DNA of 64,000 nt from Salinimicrobium gaetbulicola (GCF_042676025.1 NZ_JBHTJP010000032.1:1302001-1366000), one strand, 5' to 3'. Shown: positions 14,838 through 23,799, counted from the stretch's first letter. Program-made: numbers and translations. Notes: a model not told the origin generated them from the sequence alone.

Positions 14838-16475
14838 ATGGCAAAAGATATAAAGTTTGACATTGAAGCACGCGACGGTATCAAGCGTGGTGTAGATGCA
14901 TTGGCGAACGCAGTTAAAGTTACCTTAGGACCTAAGGGACGTAATGTGATCATCAGCAAATCATTTGGAGCTCCTTCAGTAACTAAAGATGGAGTTACAG
15001 TAGCGAAAGAGATCGAGCTGGAAGATCCATTAGAAAACATGGGTGCTCAAATGGTGAAGGAAGTTGCTTCCAAGACCAACGACCTTGCCGGTGACGGTAC
15101 TACTACTGCAACTGTTCTTGCACAAGCCATCGTAAAAGAAGGATTAAAGAACGTTGCTGCCGGAGCAAACCCAATGGACCTTAAAAGAGGAATTGACAAA
15201 GCTGTTGAAGCATTAACAGCCAACCTAGGTAAGCAGACTCAGGAAGTTGGAAATTCTTCAGAAAAGATAAAGCAGGTAGCATCTATCTCCGCTAACAACG
15301 ATGACCAGATTGGTGAGTTGATCGCTCAGGCCTTCGGAAAAGTTGGTAAAGAAGGTGTGATCACCGTTGAAGAAGCCAAAGGAACCGACACTTATGTGGA
15401 CGTTGTGGAGGGTATGCAGTTCGACCGTGGATACCTTTCTCCTTATTTCGTTACTAACAGCGAAAAAATGACCGCAGATCTTGAAAATCCATACATCCTT
15501 ATTTATGATAAGAAGATCTCTGCTATGAAAGACCTTCTTCCAGTATTGGAGCCGGTAGCTCAAAGCGGAAAACCGTTATTGATCATCGCTGAAGATGTGG
15601 ACGGGGAAGCGCTTGCTACTTTGGTAGTGAACAAGCTGAGAGGATCTTTGAAGATCGCTGCTGTCAAAGCTCCAGGATTTGGCGACAGAAGAAAAGCAAT
15701 GCTTGAGGACATCGCGATCCTTACCGGTGGTACCGTGATCTCTGAAGAAAGAGGATTCACTCTTGAGAACGCAACTATCGATCAATTGGGTACTGCTGAA
15801 AAAGTAGCTATTGATAAGGATAATACCACTATCGTAAACGGTGCCGGTGAGAACGAAGCGATCCACAACAGAGTTAACCAGATCAAAGCTCAGATGGAGA
15901 CTACTACTTCTGACTATGACAAGGAAAAACTGCAGGAGCGTCTGGCTAAATTGGCCGGAGGTGTAGCTGTACTTTATGTTGGTGCGGCTTCAGAAGTTGA
16001 AATGAAAGAAAAGAAAGACCGTGTAGATGATGCACTTCACGCAACCCGTGCGGCTGTTGAGGAAGGAATCGTTGCAGGTGGTGGTGTAGCACTGGTACGT
16101 GCCAAAGCGGTACTTGCAAACCTTGAAGCTGCCAATGCAGATGAGGCTACCGGAATCCAGATCGTGAACCGCGCTATCGAGGCTCCTTTGAGAACCATCG
16201 TTGAAAATGCAGGTGGAGAAGGATCTGTTGTGATCAATAAAGTACTTGAAGGTAAAGACAACTACGGATATGACGCTAAATCTGATTCTTTCGTTGACAT
16301 GCTAAGCGCAGGTATTATCGATCCTAAGAAAGTAACCAGGGTAGCTCTTGAGAACGCTGCTTCGGTTGCCGGAATGATCCTTACTACCGAGTGTGCTTTG
16401 ACCGACATTAAAGAAGACAACGCCGGAGGTGGCGGAATGCCTCCAATGGGTGGCGGAATGCCAGGAATGATGTAA
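14838..16475 (+). CDS. groEL: Chaperonin GroEL
   Basis: This 545-residue chaperonin aligns over its full length with GroEL: ATP-site motifs KVTLGPKGRNV and DGTTTATVLAQAI, the apical domain around residues 190-375, and the Gly/Met-rich C-terminal tail (GGMPPMGGGMPGMM) that lines the cavity floor. Fourteen subunits form the double ring that folds cytosolic proteins with GroES. It is the second gene of the groESL operon and is followed by a strong bidirectional terminator. The Gly/Val-rich, highly expressed-type codon use suggests strong expression. Confidence 0.98.
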   Translation: MAKDIKFDIEARDGIKRGVDALANAVKVTLGPKGRNVIISKSFGAPSVTKDGVTVAKEIELEDPLENMGAQMVKEVASKTNDLAGDGTTTATVLAQAIVKEGLKNVAAGANPMDLKRGIDKAVEALTANLGKQTQEVGNSSEKIKQVASISANNDDQIGELIAQAFGKVGKEGVITVEEAKGTDTYVDVVEGMQFDRGYLSPYFVTNSEKMTADLENPYILIYDKKISAMKDLLPVLEPVAQSGKPLLIIAEDVDGEALATLVVNKLRGSLKIAAVKAPGFGDRRKAMLEDIAILTGGTVISEERGFTLENATIDQLGTAEKVAIDKDNTTIVNGAGENEAIHNRVNQIKAQMETTTSDYDKEKLQERLAKLAGGVAVLYVGAASEVEMKEKKDRVDDALHATRAAVEEGIVAGGGVALVRAKAVLANLEAANADEATGIQIVNRAIEAPLRTIVENAGGEGSVVINKVLEGKDNYGYDAKSDSFVDMLSAGIIDPKKVTRVALENAASVAGMILTTECALTDIKEDNAGGGGMPPMGGGMPGMM

Positions 16476-16495
16476 TGATCAAACGTTAGATTATT

Positions 16496-16535
16496 ATAAA
16501 AAACCCCGCTTCAAATTTTGAAGCGGGGTTTTTAT
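16496..16535. terminator. Bidirectional terminator between groEL and the SRPBCC gene
   Basis: An 11-bp perfect stem (AACCCCGCTTC / GAAGCGGGGTT, loop of 7) is flanked by T-rich tails on both strands. It can end groESL from the left and the SRPBCC-DinB-VOC genes from the right. Confidence 0.85.
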
Positions 16536-16571
16536 TTAAATTCTTCTGCTAAAACAGCAATTCGGAAATTT

Positions 16572-17027
16572 TTATTTTTTCTTCATAAAATCAAAAGCCC
16601 CTTTTCTAAGGTTTATTCCATATTCCACATAAGCCTTAAGACAGGCCAGGAAATTAGCCCACCCTGCAGTATTCTGCTCCAGCCATTTTATCCCTGCCTC
16701 ATCAGCATCCATTTTACCTTCTGTCACTTTTACAAGCGTACTTGGGCCTTCCATTTTTTCTAATTTTATTTCCACCTTAAGTTTTTGCCCGTGGGCACCA
16801 TCCCACTCAAAAGTGATCAATTCATTGGGGCTTATTTCCAGAATTTTCACAGGAAAAGATTCTTCAAACTCAGGGAATTTCCACTGTATGGTTTTCCCGG
16901 CTTCCATCTTTCCCGAACTTTCAGAAATAAAATAATGAGACATGTTCCAGGGATCAACAATAGCGTCAAAAACGGTTTTTTGAGCTTCGGAGATCTGAAG
17001 AGCGGTGTTTATGGTTAATTGTTCCAT
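16572..17027 (-). CDS. SRPBCC (START-like, AHSA1-type) domain protein
   Basis: From the ATG at 17027 this is a 151-residue protein; a GTG one codon upstream is less likely. It has the layout of activator-of-Hsp90-type (AHSA1/CalC) START-like proteins: a first strand (TINTALQISEAQKTVFDAI), the conserved turn around WNMSHYF, a long beta sheet (TFEWDGAH) and a C-terminal helix packed over the pocket. Such proteins bind small hydrophobic ligands; no substrate is suggested here. It follows the DinB-family gene by 9 bases and probably shares its transcript with DinB and VOC genes. Confidence 0.75.
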   Translation of the reverse strand: MEQLTINTALQISEAQKTVFDAIVDPWNMSHYFISESSGKMEAGKTIQWKFPEFEESFPVKILEISPNELITFEWDGAHGQKLKVEIKLEKMEGPSTLVKVTEGKMDADEAGIKWLEQNTAGWANFLACLKAYVEYGINLRKGAFDFMKKK

Positions 17028-17036
17028 CACTGCGGA

Positions 17037-17591
17037 TTATTTTTTACTGTGTTTCATGGCATTCCTGGCCTGTTTGATATGCCTTTGGTTATGATAGACC
17101 AAAACCCTGAAGGTATCTCCCAGCTTCAAGGTAAGCCATTTTGATATACTGGTTGGAACCCGGGTTTTTATGAGGCTCACATCCCGGGCTTCCTCAAGCA
17201 GTTCCAGCAATTTATGTTGCTGATCCAAAAAGGTGGTGAGAACATTCTTATCGAGCCTGCTACCTAAAGGATTTTTATCCTTGAAAGTTTTTATCTTTTT
17301 CATGGATTCCTTCGGAAGCATACTTTCAGCAAAAAAATCTCCCAAACGAACACTTTTAAAAACCTTTTGGGGAGCGTAGCCACTTTCCATGATCTTAAGT
17401 TCAATCTCAGGAATATAAAATTCGCCGTATCTATTGAGATGTTCAATACATTCCAAGGCACTCCAGCTTTCTGAAGATTCCCGGGTATTAAGTTCCTCTA
17501 AGGAATGTGTCTTAAATTCCTGGGCATCCCGAAGCACCTGTTTCGTCCTCGCGGTCAAATCAGCTATCAATTCAGCTGTACTTGTTTTCAT
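17037..17591 (-). CDS. DinB family protein
   Basis: This 184-residue protein has the four-helix DinB/YfiT-like pattern, with WSALECIEHLNRY near residue 43 and YHNQRHIKQARN near residue 168. The histidines in these two places (ECIEH, YHNQRH) are the usual metal-ligand positions in this superfamily, many members of which are metal-dependent transferases acting with low-molecular-weight thiols. The true reaction is unknown here. It is cytoplasmic. It lies between a VOC-family gene (19 bases upstream) and an SRPBCC gene (9 bases downstream), forming a small unit of stress or detoxification-type folds. Confidence 0.75.
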   Translation of the reverse strand: MKTSTAELIADLTARTKQVLRDAQEFKTHSLEELNTRESSESWSALECIEHLNRYGEFYIPEIELKIMESGYAPQKVFKSVRLGDFFAESMLPKESMKKIKTFKDKNPLGSRLDKNVLTTFLDQQHKLLELLEEARDVSLIKTRVPTSISKWLTLKLGDTFRVLVYHNQRHIKQARNAMKHSKK

Positions 17592-17610
17592 ACCCGGTAA
17601 ATTTGTTTCT

Positions 17611-18048
17611 TTACTTTACATTCGGTTCGGTATAGCTAACCATCCAGTTCACCCCGAATTGATCTGTACACACACCATAGTAACTACGCCAGAAAACATC
17701 ACCAATCTGCATTATGATCTTACCATGTTCACTAAACGCTTCAAAATAGCGATCGGCTTGCTCTTTACTGGACGCAGACACAGAAAGCGAGATGTTATTT
17801 CCGCTCTTTACCTCGGGGCTCCATTCTTCACCCGAATCACTGCCCATCAATACCACTTCTTTCCCAATAGGAAGAGAAATATGCATGATCTTATTCAACT
17901 TATATTCAGGAATTAGCACCTCATCATTCGTGGGAATATCAGAGAACCTGCCGACATAAAGAAACTCTCCTCCAAAAATAGATTTATAGAAGTTGAAAGC
18001 CTCTTCACAATTACCTGGAAAAGTCAAGTAGGGATTTAATTTTTCCAT
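17611..18048 (-). CDS. VOC (PhnB-like) family protein
   Basis: This 145-residue protein begins with NPYLTFPGNCEEAFNFYKSIFGGE, the usual opening of PhnB-like members of the vicinal-oxygen-chelate superfamily, and ends with DQFGVNWMVSY, the matching last strand. It should fold as two paired beta-alpha-beta-beta-beta modules. Members include glyoxalase- and bleomycin-resistance-like proteins; for this subgroup no reaction is established. It is first in the VOC-DinB-SRPBCC run, and upstream lies the clpX terminator, which isolates it from clpX. Confidence 0.75.
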   Translation of the reverse strand: MEKLNPYLTFPGNCEEAFNFYKSIFGGEFLYVGRFSDIPTNDEVLIPEYKLNKIMHISLPIGKEVVLMGSDSGEEWSPEVKSGNNISLSVSASSKEQADRYFEAFSEHGKIIMQIGDVFWRSYYGVCTDQFGVNWMVSYTEPNVK

Positions 18049-18148
18049 TAAAATTGAATTACAAAAATTTATAACCCTGTAATTTACATTTAAAAAATTA
18101 TTGGAAAAATAAATTTTATAAAAAAATCTGGTATAATAATTACAGTAA

Positions 18149-18180
18149 TAAAAAAAGCCACCTGAAATTTCAGATGGCTT
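18149..18180 (-). terminator. Rho-independent terminator after clpX
   Basis: On the minus strand GCCATCTGAAA pairs with TTTCAGGTGGC (11 bp, one wobble pair) and is followed by seven T residues, about 25 bases past the clpX stop. Confidence 0.8.
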
Positions 18181-18203
18181 CTATCATATTAAAAATAAGA
18201 ATC

Positions 18204-19436
18204 TTAAGAAACTGCTTTCAATCTCTTGATTCCTGATTTATCTAATTTTTCTTCAGCATAATCTCTCGTCACTTTTAAGGTAGAATTTTTACCCTCAGGC
18301 ATCTCAAACATAGCGTCTGTAAGGATAGCTTCACAAAGTGATCTAAGTCCTCGAGCCCCGAGTTTGTATTCTATTGCCTTTTCCACGATGTAATCAAGAG
18401 CCTCATCTGTAATGGTGAATTCGATATCATCCATTTCAAATAACTTCTGATACTGCTTGATAATCGCATTCTTAGGCTCGGTCAAGATAGAACGCAGCGT
18501 TTTCTTATCCAGCGGATTCATATGGGTCAATACAGGAAGACGACCAATGATCTCAGGGATCAATCCGAAGTCTTTAAGGTCTTTTGGAATGATATATTTC
18601 AACAGGTTTTCACGCTCAATCGCATCATCGCTTTTTGAGGCGCTAAAACCTACTGCCTGCATATTCAATCGCTTACTGATATTTCTTTCGATCCCGTCAA
18701 AAGCACCTCCCGTTACGAAAAGGATATTTTCTGTATCTACTTCAATGAACTTTTGATCAGGGTGCTTTCTTCCTCCTTTTGGCGGTACATTTACCGTGGT
18801 TCCTTCCAAAAGCTTCAATAATGCCTGTTGCACACCTTCTCCCGAAACATCACGGGTAATAGAAGGGTTGTCACTCTTACGTGCGATCTTATCGATCTCA
18901 TCTATGAAAACGATCCCATGCTGGGCTTTTTCAAGATTATAATCGGCAGCCTGTAAAAGTCGGGTAAGTATACTCTCTACATCTTCTCCAACATATCCTG
19001 CCTCGGTTAATACCGTGGCATCCACAATTGCCAAAGGCACGTTCAACATCTTGGCGATGGTCTTTGCCATAAGGGTCTTACCGGTACCGGTCTCCCCTAC
19101 CATGATGATGTTACTCTTTTGTATTTCGATATCCTCGTCTGAAACCGGCTGCAATAATCGCTTATAGTGATTATAAACCGCCACAGAAAGGACTTTTTTG
19201 GTATGCTCCTGTCCGATCACATATTGATCAAGGAAAGATTTAATAGCCTGAGGTTTTCGAAGTTTAAGTTCAGAAGACAGTTCACTGGTGCCCTCCTGCT
19301 TAGATTCCTCGATCACGATACCATGAGCCTGCTCGATACAACGGTCGCAAATATGAGCGTCCAGTCCTGCAATGAGCAAGTTGGTTTCAGGTTTTTTCCT
19401 TCCACAAAAGGAACATTCTAATTCTTCTTTTGCCAT
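18204..19436 (-). CDS. clpX: ATP-dependent Clp protease ATP-binding subunit ClpX
   Basis: This 410-residue AAA+ unfoldase starts with the zinc-binding domain (Cys8, Cys11, Cys30, Cys33) that recognises adaptors and substrates. The AAA+ module has Walker A GETGTGKT, Walker B IVFIDEIDKIA and the pore-loop motif GYVGED. It unfolds tagged proteins and feeds them to ClpP. clpP lies immediately upstream, separated by 63 bases that contain a perfect 16-bp palindrome. The order tig-clpP-clpX is the classical one. Length and motifs are normal. Confidence 0.97.
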   Translation of the reverse strand: MAKEELECSFCGRKKPETNLLIAGLDAHICDRCIEQAHGIVIEESKQEGTSELSSELKLRKPQAIKSFLDQYVIGQEHTKKVLSVAVYNHYKRLLQPVSDEDIEIQKSNIIMVGETGTGKTLMAKTIAKMLNVPLAIVDATVLTEAGYVGEDVESILTRLLQAADYNLEKAQHGIVFIDEIDKIARKSDNPSITRDVSGEGVQQALLKLLEGTTVNVPPKGGRKHPDQKFIEVDTENILFVTGGAFDGIERNISKRLNMQAVGFSASKSDDAIERENLLKYIIPKDLKDFGLIPEIIGRLPVLTHMNPLDKKTLRSILTEPKNAIIKQYQKLFEMDDIEFTITDEALDYIVEKAIEYKLGARGLRSLCEAILTDAMFEMPEGKNSTLKVTRDYAEEKLDKSGIKRLKAVS

Positions 19437-19452
19437 AATTTTTTTATTTCGA

Positions 19453-19468
19453 TCACTTCTAGAAGTGA
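19453..19468. promoter_or_regulatory. Perfect 16-bp palindrome between clpP and clpX
   Basis: TCACTTCTAGAAGTGA is its own reverse complement and lies 17 bases upstream of the clpX start. On the minus strand it is followed by an A-rich, not T-rich, stretch, so it does not look like a terminator of clpP. It could be an operator for a dimeric regulator or an mRNA hairpin that tunes clpX relative to clpP. Confidence 0.4.
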
Positions 19469-19499
19469 CCTTTTTCGCTTGCTACTTTTAAAAGAGCGC

Positions 19500-20174
19500 T
19501 TAGGCTCTTGTTAAAATCTCATCGATCATTCCGTACTCCAAAGCTTTATCAGCTTTCATCCAGTAATCCCTGTCGCTATCCTCCTCGATCTTTTCATAAG
19601 TCTGTCCGGAGTGCTTAGCGATGATCTCATACAATTCCTTTTTTAAGGTAAGGATCTCACGCGCAGTGATCTCAATGTCACTAGCCTGACCTTGAGCTCC
19701 TCCTAACGGTTGATGTATCATTACTCTGGAATGAGGCAATCCACTACGTTTTCCTTTTTCACCTGCACATAAAAGAACTGCTCCCATAGATGCGGCCATT
19801 CCCGTACAAATAGTAGCAACATCTGGCTTTATGAACTGCATGGTATCATAGATCCCAAGACCTGCATACACACTTCCTCCAGGAGAGTTGATATAGATCT
19901 GGATGTCTTTTGAAGCATCTGTACTCTCAAGAAACAACAACTGTGCCTGAATAATATTGGCCACCTGGTCATTGATCGCAGTACCTAAAAAGATAATACG
20001 GTCCATCATCAACCTTGAAAAAACATCAAAAATGGCAATGTTCATCTGCCTTTCTTCAATGATATTGGGGGTCATCCCCAGCGGGTTCATACTGCTAACG
20101 ATCTGGTTATAATAATTACTGTTGATCCCGTGGTGCTTGATAGCATATTTTTCGAATTCTTTTCCGTAATCCAT
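19500..20174 (-). CDS. clpP: ATP-dependent Clp protease proteolytic subunit ClpP
   Basis: This 224-residue serine peptidase has the nucleophile Ser129 in GMAASMG and the base His154 in RVMIHQP, with the oxyanion-hole glycines in INSPGG. Fourteen subunits form the degradation chamber capped by ClpX. The N terminus is about 25 residues longer than in the mature E. coli enzyme, as expected for a propeptide-bearing form. The gene lies between tig and clpX, separated from tig by a terminator and a small hairpin. I found no clear TAnnTTTG box in its leader. Confidence 0.97.
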   Translation of the reverse strand: MDYGKEFEKYAIKHHGINSNYYNQIVSSMNPLGMTPNIIEERQMNIAIFDVFSRLMMDRIIFLGTAINDQVANIIQAQLLFLESTDASKDIQIYINSPGGSVYAGLGIYDTMQFIKPDVATICTGMAASMGAVLLCAGEKGKRSGLPHSRVMIHQPLGGAQGQASDIEITAREILTLKKELYEIIAKHSGQTYEKIEEDSDRDYWMKADKALEYGMIDEILTRA

Positions 20175-20247
20175 TTAAAATGTTTTTATCTGTGTTTTGC
20201 TGTTTCAGAGTCTTCCGGATTTGCCGGAAAACCCTTTGTTAATTGCC

Positions 20248-20282
20248 AAAAAAGGCGTTCTCCCTGATTGGTCAAACGCCTT
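20248..20282 (-). terminator. Rho-independent terminator after tig
   Basis: AAGGCGTT and AACGCCTT form an 8-bp perfect stem, followed on the minus strand by a run of T residues. It lies 28 bases past the tig stop and separates tig from clpP. Confidence 0.75.
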
Positions 20283-20309
20283 AAAGATAAGTATTAATTT
20301 ATAAAAGTT

Positions 20310-21632
20310 CTATTGATAAACCTCTTTAACAAATTCTTCATAAGTCACCTCTTTTTCTTCAAGGTTCACCTTGTCTTTGTAAAGCTGAAGTAACTTCTGG
20401 TTCATCAATTGCTCAGACAAACGCTTCACTTCATCCTGACGGGATAAGATACGTGCCGCGATATCATCAAGCTCTTTTTCTGAAGGATCCATCTGACCAA
20501 ATTGCGCCATTTGCTCCTTAATTCTTTCAATCGCGAAAGCTTTCAGGTCTTCGAATTTCACCTGAAGGTCATTCTCAGCGATCAATTTTCCTTCGATCAA
20601 CTGGAAACGCAATCCTTTTTCGCTCTTTTCGTATTCTTCTTTAGCTTCTTCTTCAGTAAGCTCCTTTTCTCCAGCCGTCTGGATCCACTTCTGAAGAAAT
20701 TCCTTAGGAAGGTCGAATTTTGTATTCTCGATCAACATTTCAGTTACATCATTCAATAACTGCTGATCACCTTGCTGCTCAAACTGCTTGGCAGCGTCTT
20801 CTTTGATCTTTTCTTTAAGCTCAGTAACCGAAGTAACTTCGCCTTTCCCGAAAAGTTTATCAAACAATTCCTGGTCAAGATCTGCAAGCTCCTGCTTGTT
20901 GATCTCAGAAACGGTGAATTCCACCTCGATCTCAAGTCCGTGCGCTTTATCATGCTCCACTTTCAGGAACTCCATCAAGTCATGATCATCTTCGAAAAGA
21001 CCTTTAGTCTTAAGAGTGATCACATCACCTACTTTCGCACCGATGAATTTATCTTTATTTCTCTTTCCTTTTAATTTCTCGATTGGAAGAGTTGCAGTAG
21101 CATCGATCCCTTCTTCCTCATTTTTGAAAGTTCCGGTTACCTGGTCACCTTCTTCAGCAACATCTTTAGAGACCAATTTCCCGTATTGCTTCTGGATGGT
21201 CTTGATCTGGTTCTCGATCATTTCATCACCGGCAACGATCTTGTAGTGAGTGATAGGTTTTTTATTCTCAAGGCTTACTTCGAATTGCGGAGAAAGACCT
21301 AATTCAAACTCAAAAGTGTAAGTTTCACTATCCCAGTCAAAGTTCTCCTGCTCCTTAGGAAGCGGGTTCCCAAGTACATCCAGTTTCTCTTCGGTAAGAT
21401 ATTTATTAAGGGCGTCCTGAAGTAATTTATTCACCTCATCAACCAAAACAGCTTTTCCATACTGCTTTTTAACCATTCCCATAGGCACATGACCTTTTCT
21501 GAATCCGGGAATATTAGCGTTCTTACGGTAATCCTTTAGGACCTTTTCAACTTTGTCGCTGTAGTCTTCTTTAGCGATATCAACCTTAACTACTGCGTTA
21601 AGTTCATCAATATTCTCTCTCGTTATATTCAT
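20310..21632 (-). CDS. tig: Trigger factor
   Basis: This 440-residue ribosome-associated chaperone and prolyl isomerase has the N-terminal ribosome-binding signature NIPGFRKGHVP near residue 40. The centre (about 150-240) corresponds to the PPIase domain, though it is weakly conserved, as usual in Bacteroidota. The rest is the charged, helical C-terminal chaperone domain. It acts on nascent chains as they leave the ribosome. It has its own promoter with perfect 19-base spacing 27 bases upstream, and a terminator separates it from clpP. Confidence 0.93.
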   Translation of the reverse strand: MNITRENIDELNAVVKVDIAKEDYSDKVEKVLKDYRKNANIPGFRKGHVPMGMVKKQYGKAVLVDEVNKLLQDALNKYLTEEKLDVLGNPLPKEQENFDWDSETYTFEFELGLSPQFEVSLENKKPITHYKIVAGDEMIENQIKTIQKQYGKLVSKDVAEEGDQVTGTFKNEEEGIDATATLPIEKLKGKRNKDKFIGAKVGDVITLKTKGLFEDDHDLMEFLKVEHDKAHGLEIEVEFTVSEINKQELADLDQELFDKLFGKGEVTSVTELKEKIKEDAAKQFEQQGDQQLLNDVTEMLIENTKFDLPKEFLQKWIQTAGEKELTEEEAKEEYEKSEKGLRFQLIEGKLIAENDLQVKFEDLKAFAIERIKEQMAQFGQMDPSEKELDDIAARILSRQDEVKRLSEQLMNQKLLQLYKDKVNLEEKEVTYEEFVKEVYQ

Positions 21633-21658
21633 TACAAACTCTTATAAAAATTGGTTTG

Positions 21659-21688
21659 CAAAAGTACAACTTTTTTAAGAGCAAGCAA
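21659..21688 (-). promoter_or_regulatory. Promoter of tig
   Basis: On the minus strand TTG (21688-21686) is followed after exactly 19 bases by TACTTTTG (21666-21659), matching TTG-N19-TAnnTTTG. The tig ATG is 26 bases downstream. Confidence 0.65.
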
Positions 21689-21717
21689 AGTTTCAAACTT
21701 CTGAAATTCAGGAGGCT

Positions 21718-22059
21718 TTATTTCCTATCAGCCAAAGAGAAAAGCAAGGACTGAAAAATTGATAATAGAATACTGAACAACACGGCGATCCAGAATCCCG
21801 ATACGTCAAATCCGTCTACAAAAGCATCTGCCAAAAGAATGATAATCGCATTGATCACAATGAGAAACAATCCAAAGGTGAGAATGGTGACAGGAAGGGT
21901 GAAAAGAATAAGTATAGGCTTCACTATTAAATTCAATAAAGCCAGAACGAGGGCAACTATAATAGCGGTAAGATATCCGGCTACGGTAACTCCGGGAAGG
22001 AACTTAGCCAGGAAAACCACCACTACAGCGGTAAGCAGAATACGTAAAATGAAGATCAT
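21718..22059 (-). CDS. Small four-helix membrane protein (phage-holin-like superfamily, PF04020 type)
   Basis: This 113-residue protein is almost entirely hydrophobic, with four transmembrane segments (about residues 2-22, 29-49, 53-76 and 86-108) and the conserved NLIVKPILILFTLPVTILTFG region. Annotation pipelines call this family phage holin superfamily IV or mycobacterial four-TMS, but members occur widely in genomes without phage. There is no phage gene here, so a lytic role is unlikely. Its function is unknown. It is a single gene between tig and a terminator. Confidence 0.75.
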   Translation of the reverse strand: MIFILRILLTAVVVVFLAKFLPGVTVAGYLTAIIVALVLALLNLIVKPILILFTLPVTILTFGLFLIVINAIIILLADAFVDGFDVSGFWIAVLFSILLSIFQSLLFSLADRK

Positions 22060-22095
22060 TGGTTAGAATTTTAATCTAATATACTATTTCAAAAT

Positions 22096-22131
22096 AAAAA
22101 AACGCCGGAAAAAATTTCCGGCGTTTTTTTA
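22096..22131. terminator. Bidirectional terminator after the SGNH hydrolase gene
   Basis: AACGCCGGAA and TTCCGGCGTT form a 10-bp perfect stem with A-rich bases in the loop, flanked by A and T runs on both sides. It lies 19 bases past the stop of the SGNH hydrolase gene on the minus strand. Confidence 0.85.
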
Positions 22132-22149
22132 TATAAGATTAAAACAGTC

Positions 22150-23781
22150 TTATTGCACGCTGTTACTAATGGTAATGGTACCATAGGTTCCAACATTTAC
22201 CTTTGGAACGTTTGAGCCATAAGTAGCATTGATCGCATCGATCATCTTATTAGCCAGTACGGCAGAACCTCTTGGAGTAAGGTGAATACCGTCAAGGGAG
22301 AAAGCCCCTCCAGAAGCAAATTCGGCAGTAATCACACCTCCGTCGTATGCAACACCACCATTAGCCAATTGCTGAATGATCTCATTCACATCAACATATG
22401 CAAGGCCTTTTGACTGTGCGATACCCTGAATATATGTATTGAACTGTACACGGGCAGTATTAAGAATCGTCACCTCATCTTCAGTTAACACATATTGGTC
22501 CGCCATTGGAAGAGTAATACCTTTAACTGAAAGTTGTCCTGCACTTGCCTGATCCAAACCGGCAGCCATCCAGGCTTGTAAAACTTGCATATCTACTTCG
22601 GAAATTGCACTGGAACTGGTCAACAAAATGCGATCTTCTGCGGTTGCCTGACGCGCCTGACCAAATTGTTGACCATATTGCACAGCCAGTTCCTGAGGAT
22701 ACCCGCGTTGCATAAGAGCACCGGTTATTTGCTGAGAAATATCTATTAAAGCTTCATCCTTAATAACCAACGGACTCGCTCCCGCGGGATCGAATTCAAT
22801 GGTATATTCTGTTTCGGCAATCTTATTCCCTTCCGCGTCAAATTCATTAGTACCTCTAACCGCAGATATGATCTGGTTAAGACCCGCGAAAGATGCATTT
22901 AAAGTTGAGATCATTGGCCCAAAATCAGGATTTGTTGGATCTAAAGGGGCATGAGGAACACGGGTGAAGAATGGCGCTATTGTAACATCCGGTACCGCAT
23001 TTACCACTCCCTGCTCTGCACCTGAAGCGATCAAAGCATCAACTACGTTAGAATATACTTGTCCAAATACGTCAGGATTAGTAATATCATTACTTCCGTA
23101 ATTCGCAGGGTCTTCAGTTACAGGTTGGGCTATCCCAACTCCACCCGAAGTAGCGAAGCTTAAAATATCATTTTTCCCGATCCAAAGACTGAAGAAAGTA
23201 GGGTTTTGAGCTAGAGCATCTCCAAGAATAGTTGCATTTGGAGCAGAGGCAAAACGCACAAAGTAAGGGTTTGCTGTTCCTGTTTGAAGATTTGCAGGGT
23301 TCCCATATCCTTCTGCGAATAAATGGAAACTCTTCATTCCCGGCACACCCATATTATTAAAAGGTCCTGAAAGTACATTGGTAACCTCAGTAGTAGGCTC
23401 CTCATCTAAATTAGTCGGAAAGAGCGGCATTCCCCCATCGGTAAAAGGCAGCACTAAACGTGTATTAAAAGCAGGATTACGTTCTCCGTTGAATAAAAGC
23501 CCACCATAATTATCAGCCATTAATGGCTGTGTAAAATCACCCCCACCGGCTTTAGCGAATTGCTGAGCCATGATGTTTGGATAAGAGGCTTCCTGCGCAC
23601 TGATGTACAAAGCATTGTCTGCATACCCTGAAGTAATAGAGTTTCCTATCGCCACGAAGTTCGAGAAATCTGCTTCTCCACTGGTATAAGCGTCATTGGC
23701 ATCTACCGGATTTTCGAATTCCGGCTCACACGCTACCATTCCAAGAGCAAGAATCCCGATATATTTTATATAGTTTTTCAT
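22150..23781 (-). CDS. SGNH/GDSL-family hydrolase, outer-membrane lipoprotein
   Basis: This 543-residue protein has a lipoprotein signal ending GMVAC (Cys18) followed by the acidic stretch EPEFENPVD, which resembles the charged signals that send Bacteroidota lipoproteins to the cell surface. SGNH blocks are present: the nucleophile Ser48 in AIGNSITSG (the usual GDS is GNS here), Gly145, Asn204 in IGKND, and Asp497/His500 in LDGIHL. The spacing between blocks III and V is large, about 290 residues. Ester hydrolysis is likely; the substrate is unknown. It lies 18 bases downstream of a FadL-type channel gene, suggesting lipid hydrolysis coupled to uptake (inference). Confidence 0.82.
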   Translation of the reverse strand: MKNYIKYIGILALGMVACEPEFENPVDANDAYTSGEADFSNFVAIGNSITSGYADNALYISAQEASYPNIMAQQFAKAGGGDFTQPLMADNYGGLLFNGERNPAFNTRLVLPFTDGGMPLFPTNLDEEPTTEVTNVLSGPFNNMGVPGMKSFHLFAEGYGNPANLQTGTANPYFVRFASAPNATILGDALAQNPTFFSLWIGKNDILSFATSGGVGIAQPVTEDPANYGSNDITNPDVFGQVYSNVVDALIASGAEQGVVNAVPDVTIAPFFTRVPHAPLDPTNPDFGPMISTLNASFAGLNQIISAVRGTNEFDAEGNKIAETEYTIEFDPAGASPLVIKDEALIDISQQITGALMQRGYPQELAVQYGQQFGQARQATAEDRILLTSSSAISEVDMQVLQAWMAAGLDQASAGQLSVKGITLPMADQYVLTEDEVTILNTARVQFNTYIQGIAQSKGLAYVDVNEIIQQLANGGVAYDGGVITAEFASGGAFSLDGIHLTPRGSAVLANKMIDAINATYGSNVPKVNVGTYGTITISNSVQ

Positions 23782-23799
23782 TGTATATGAATCTTTTTA

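Noticed and set aside
21718..22059. Possible phage remnant, because this family is often labelled phage holin.
   Set aside because: No other phage gene, attachment site or integrase lies nearby; the family is widespread in bacteria without prophages, and neighbours are housekeeping genes.
22101..22123. Candidate REP-like element (GC-rich hairpin).
   Set aside because: It is a single copy with A and T tails, fitting a bidirectional terminator; the other hairpins in the window differ in sequence.
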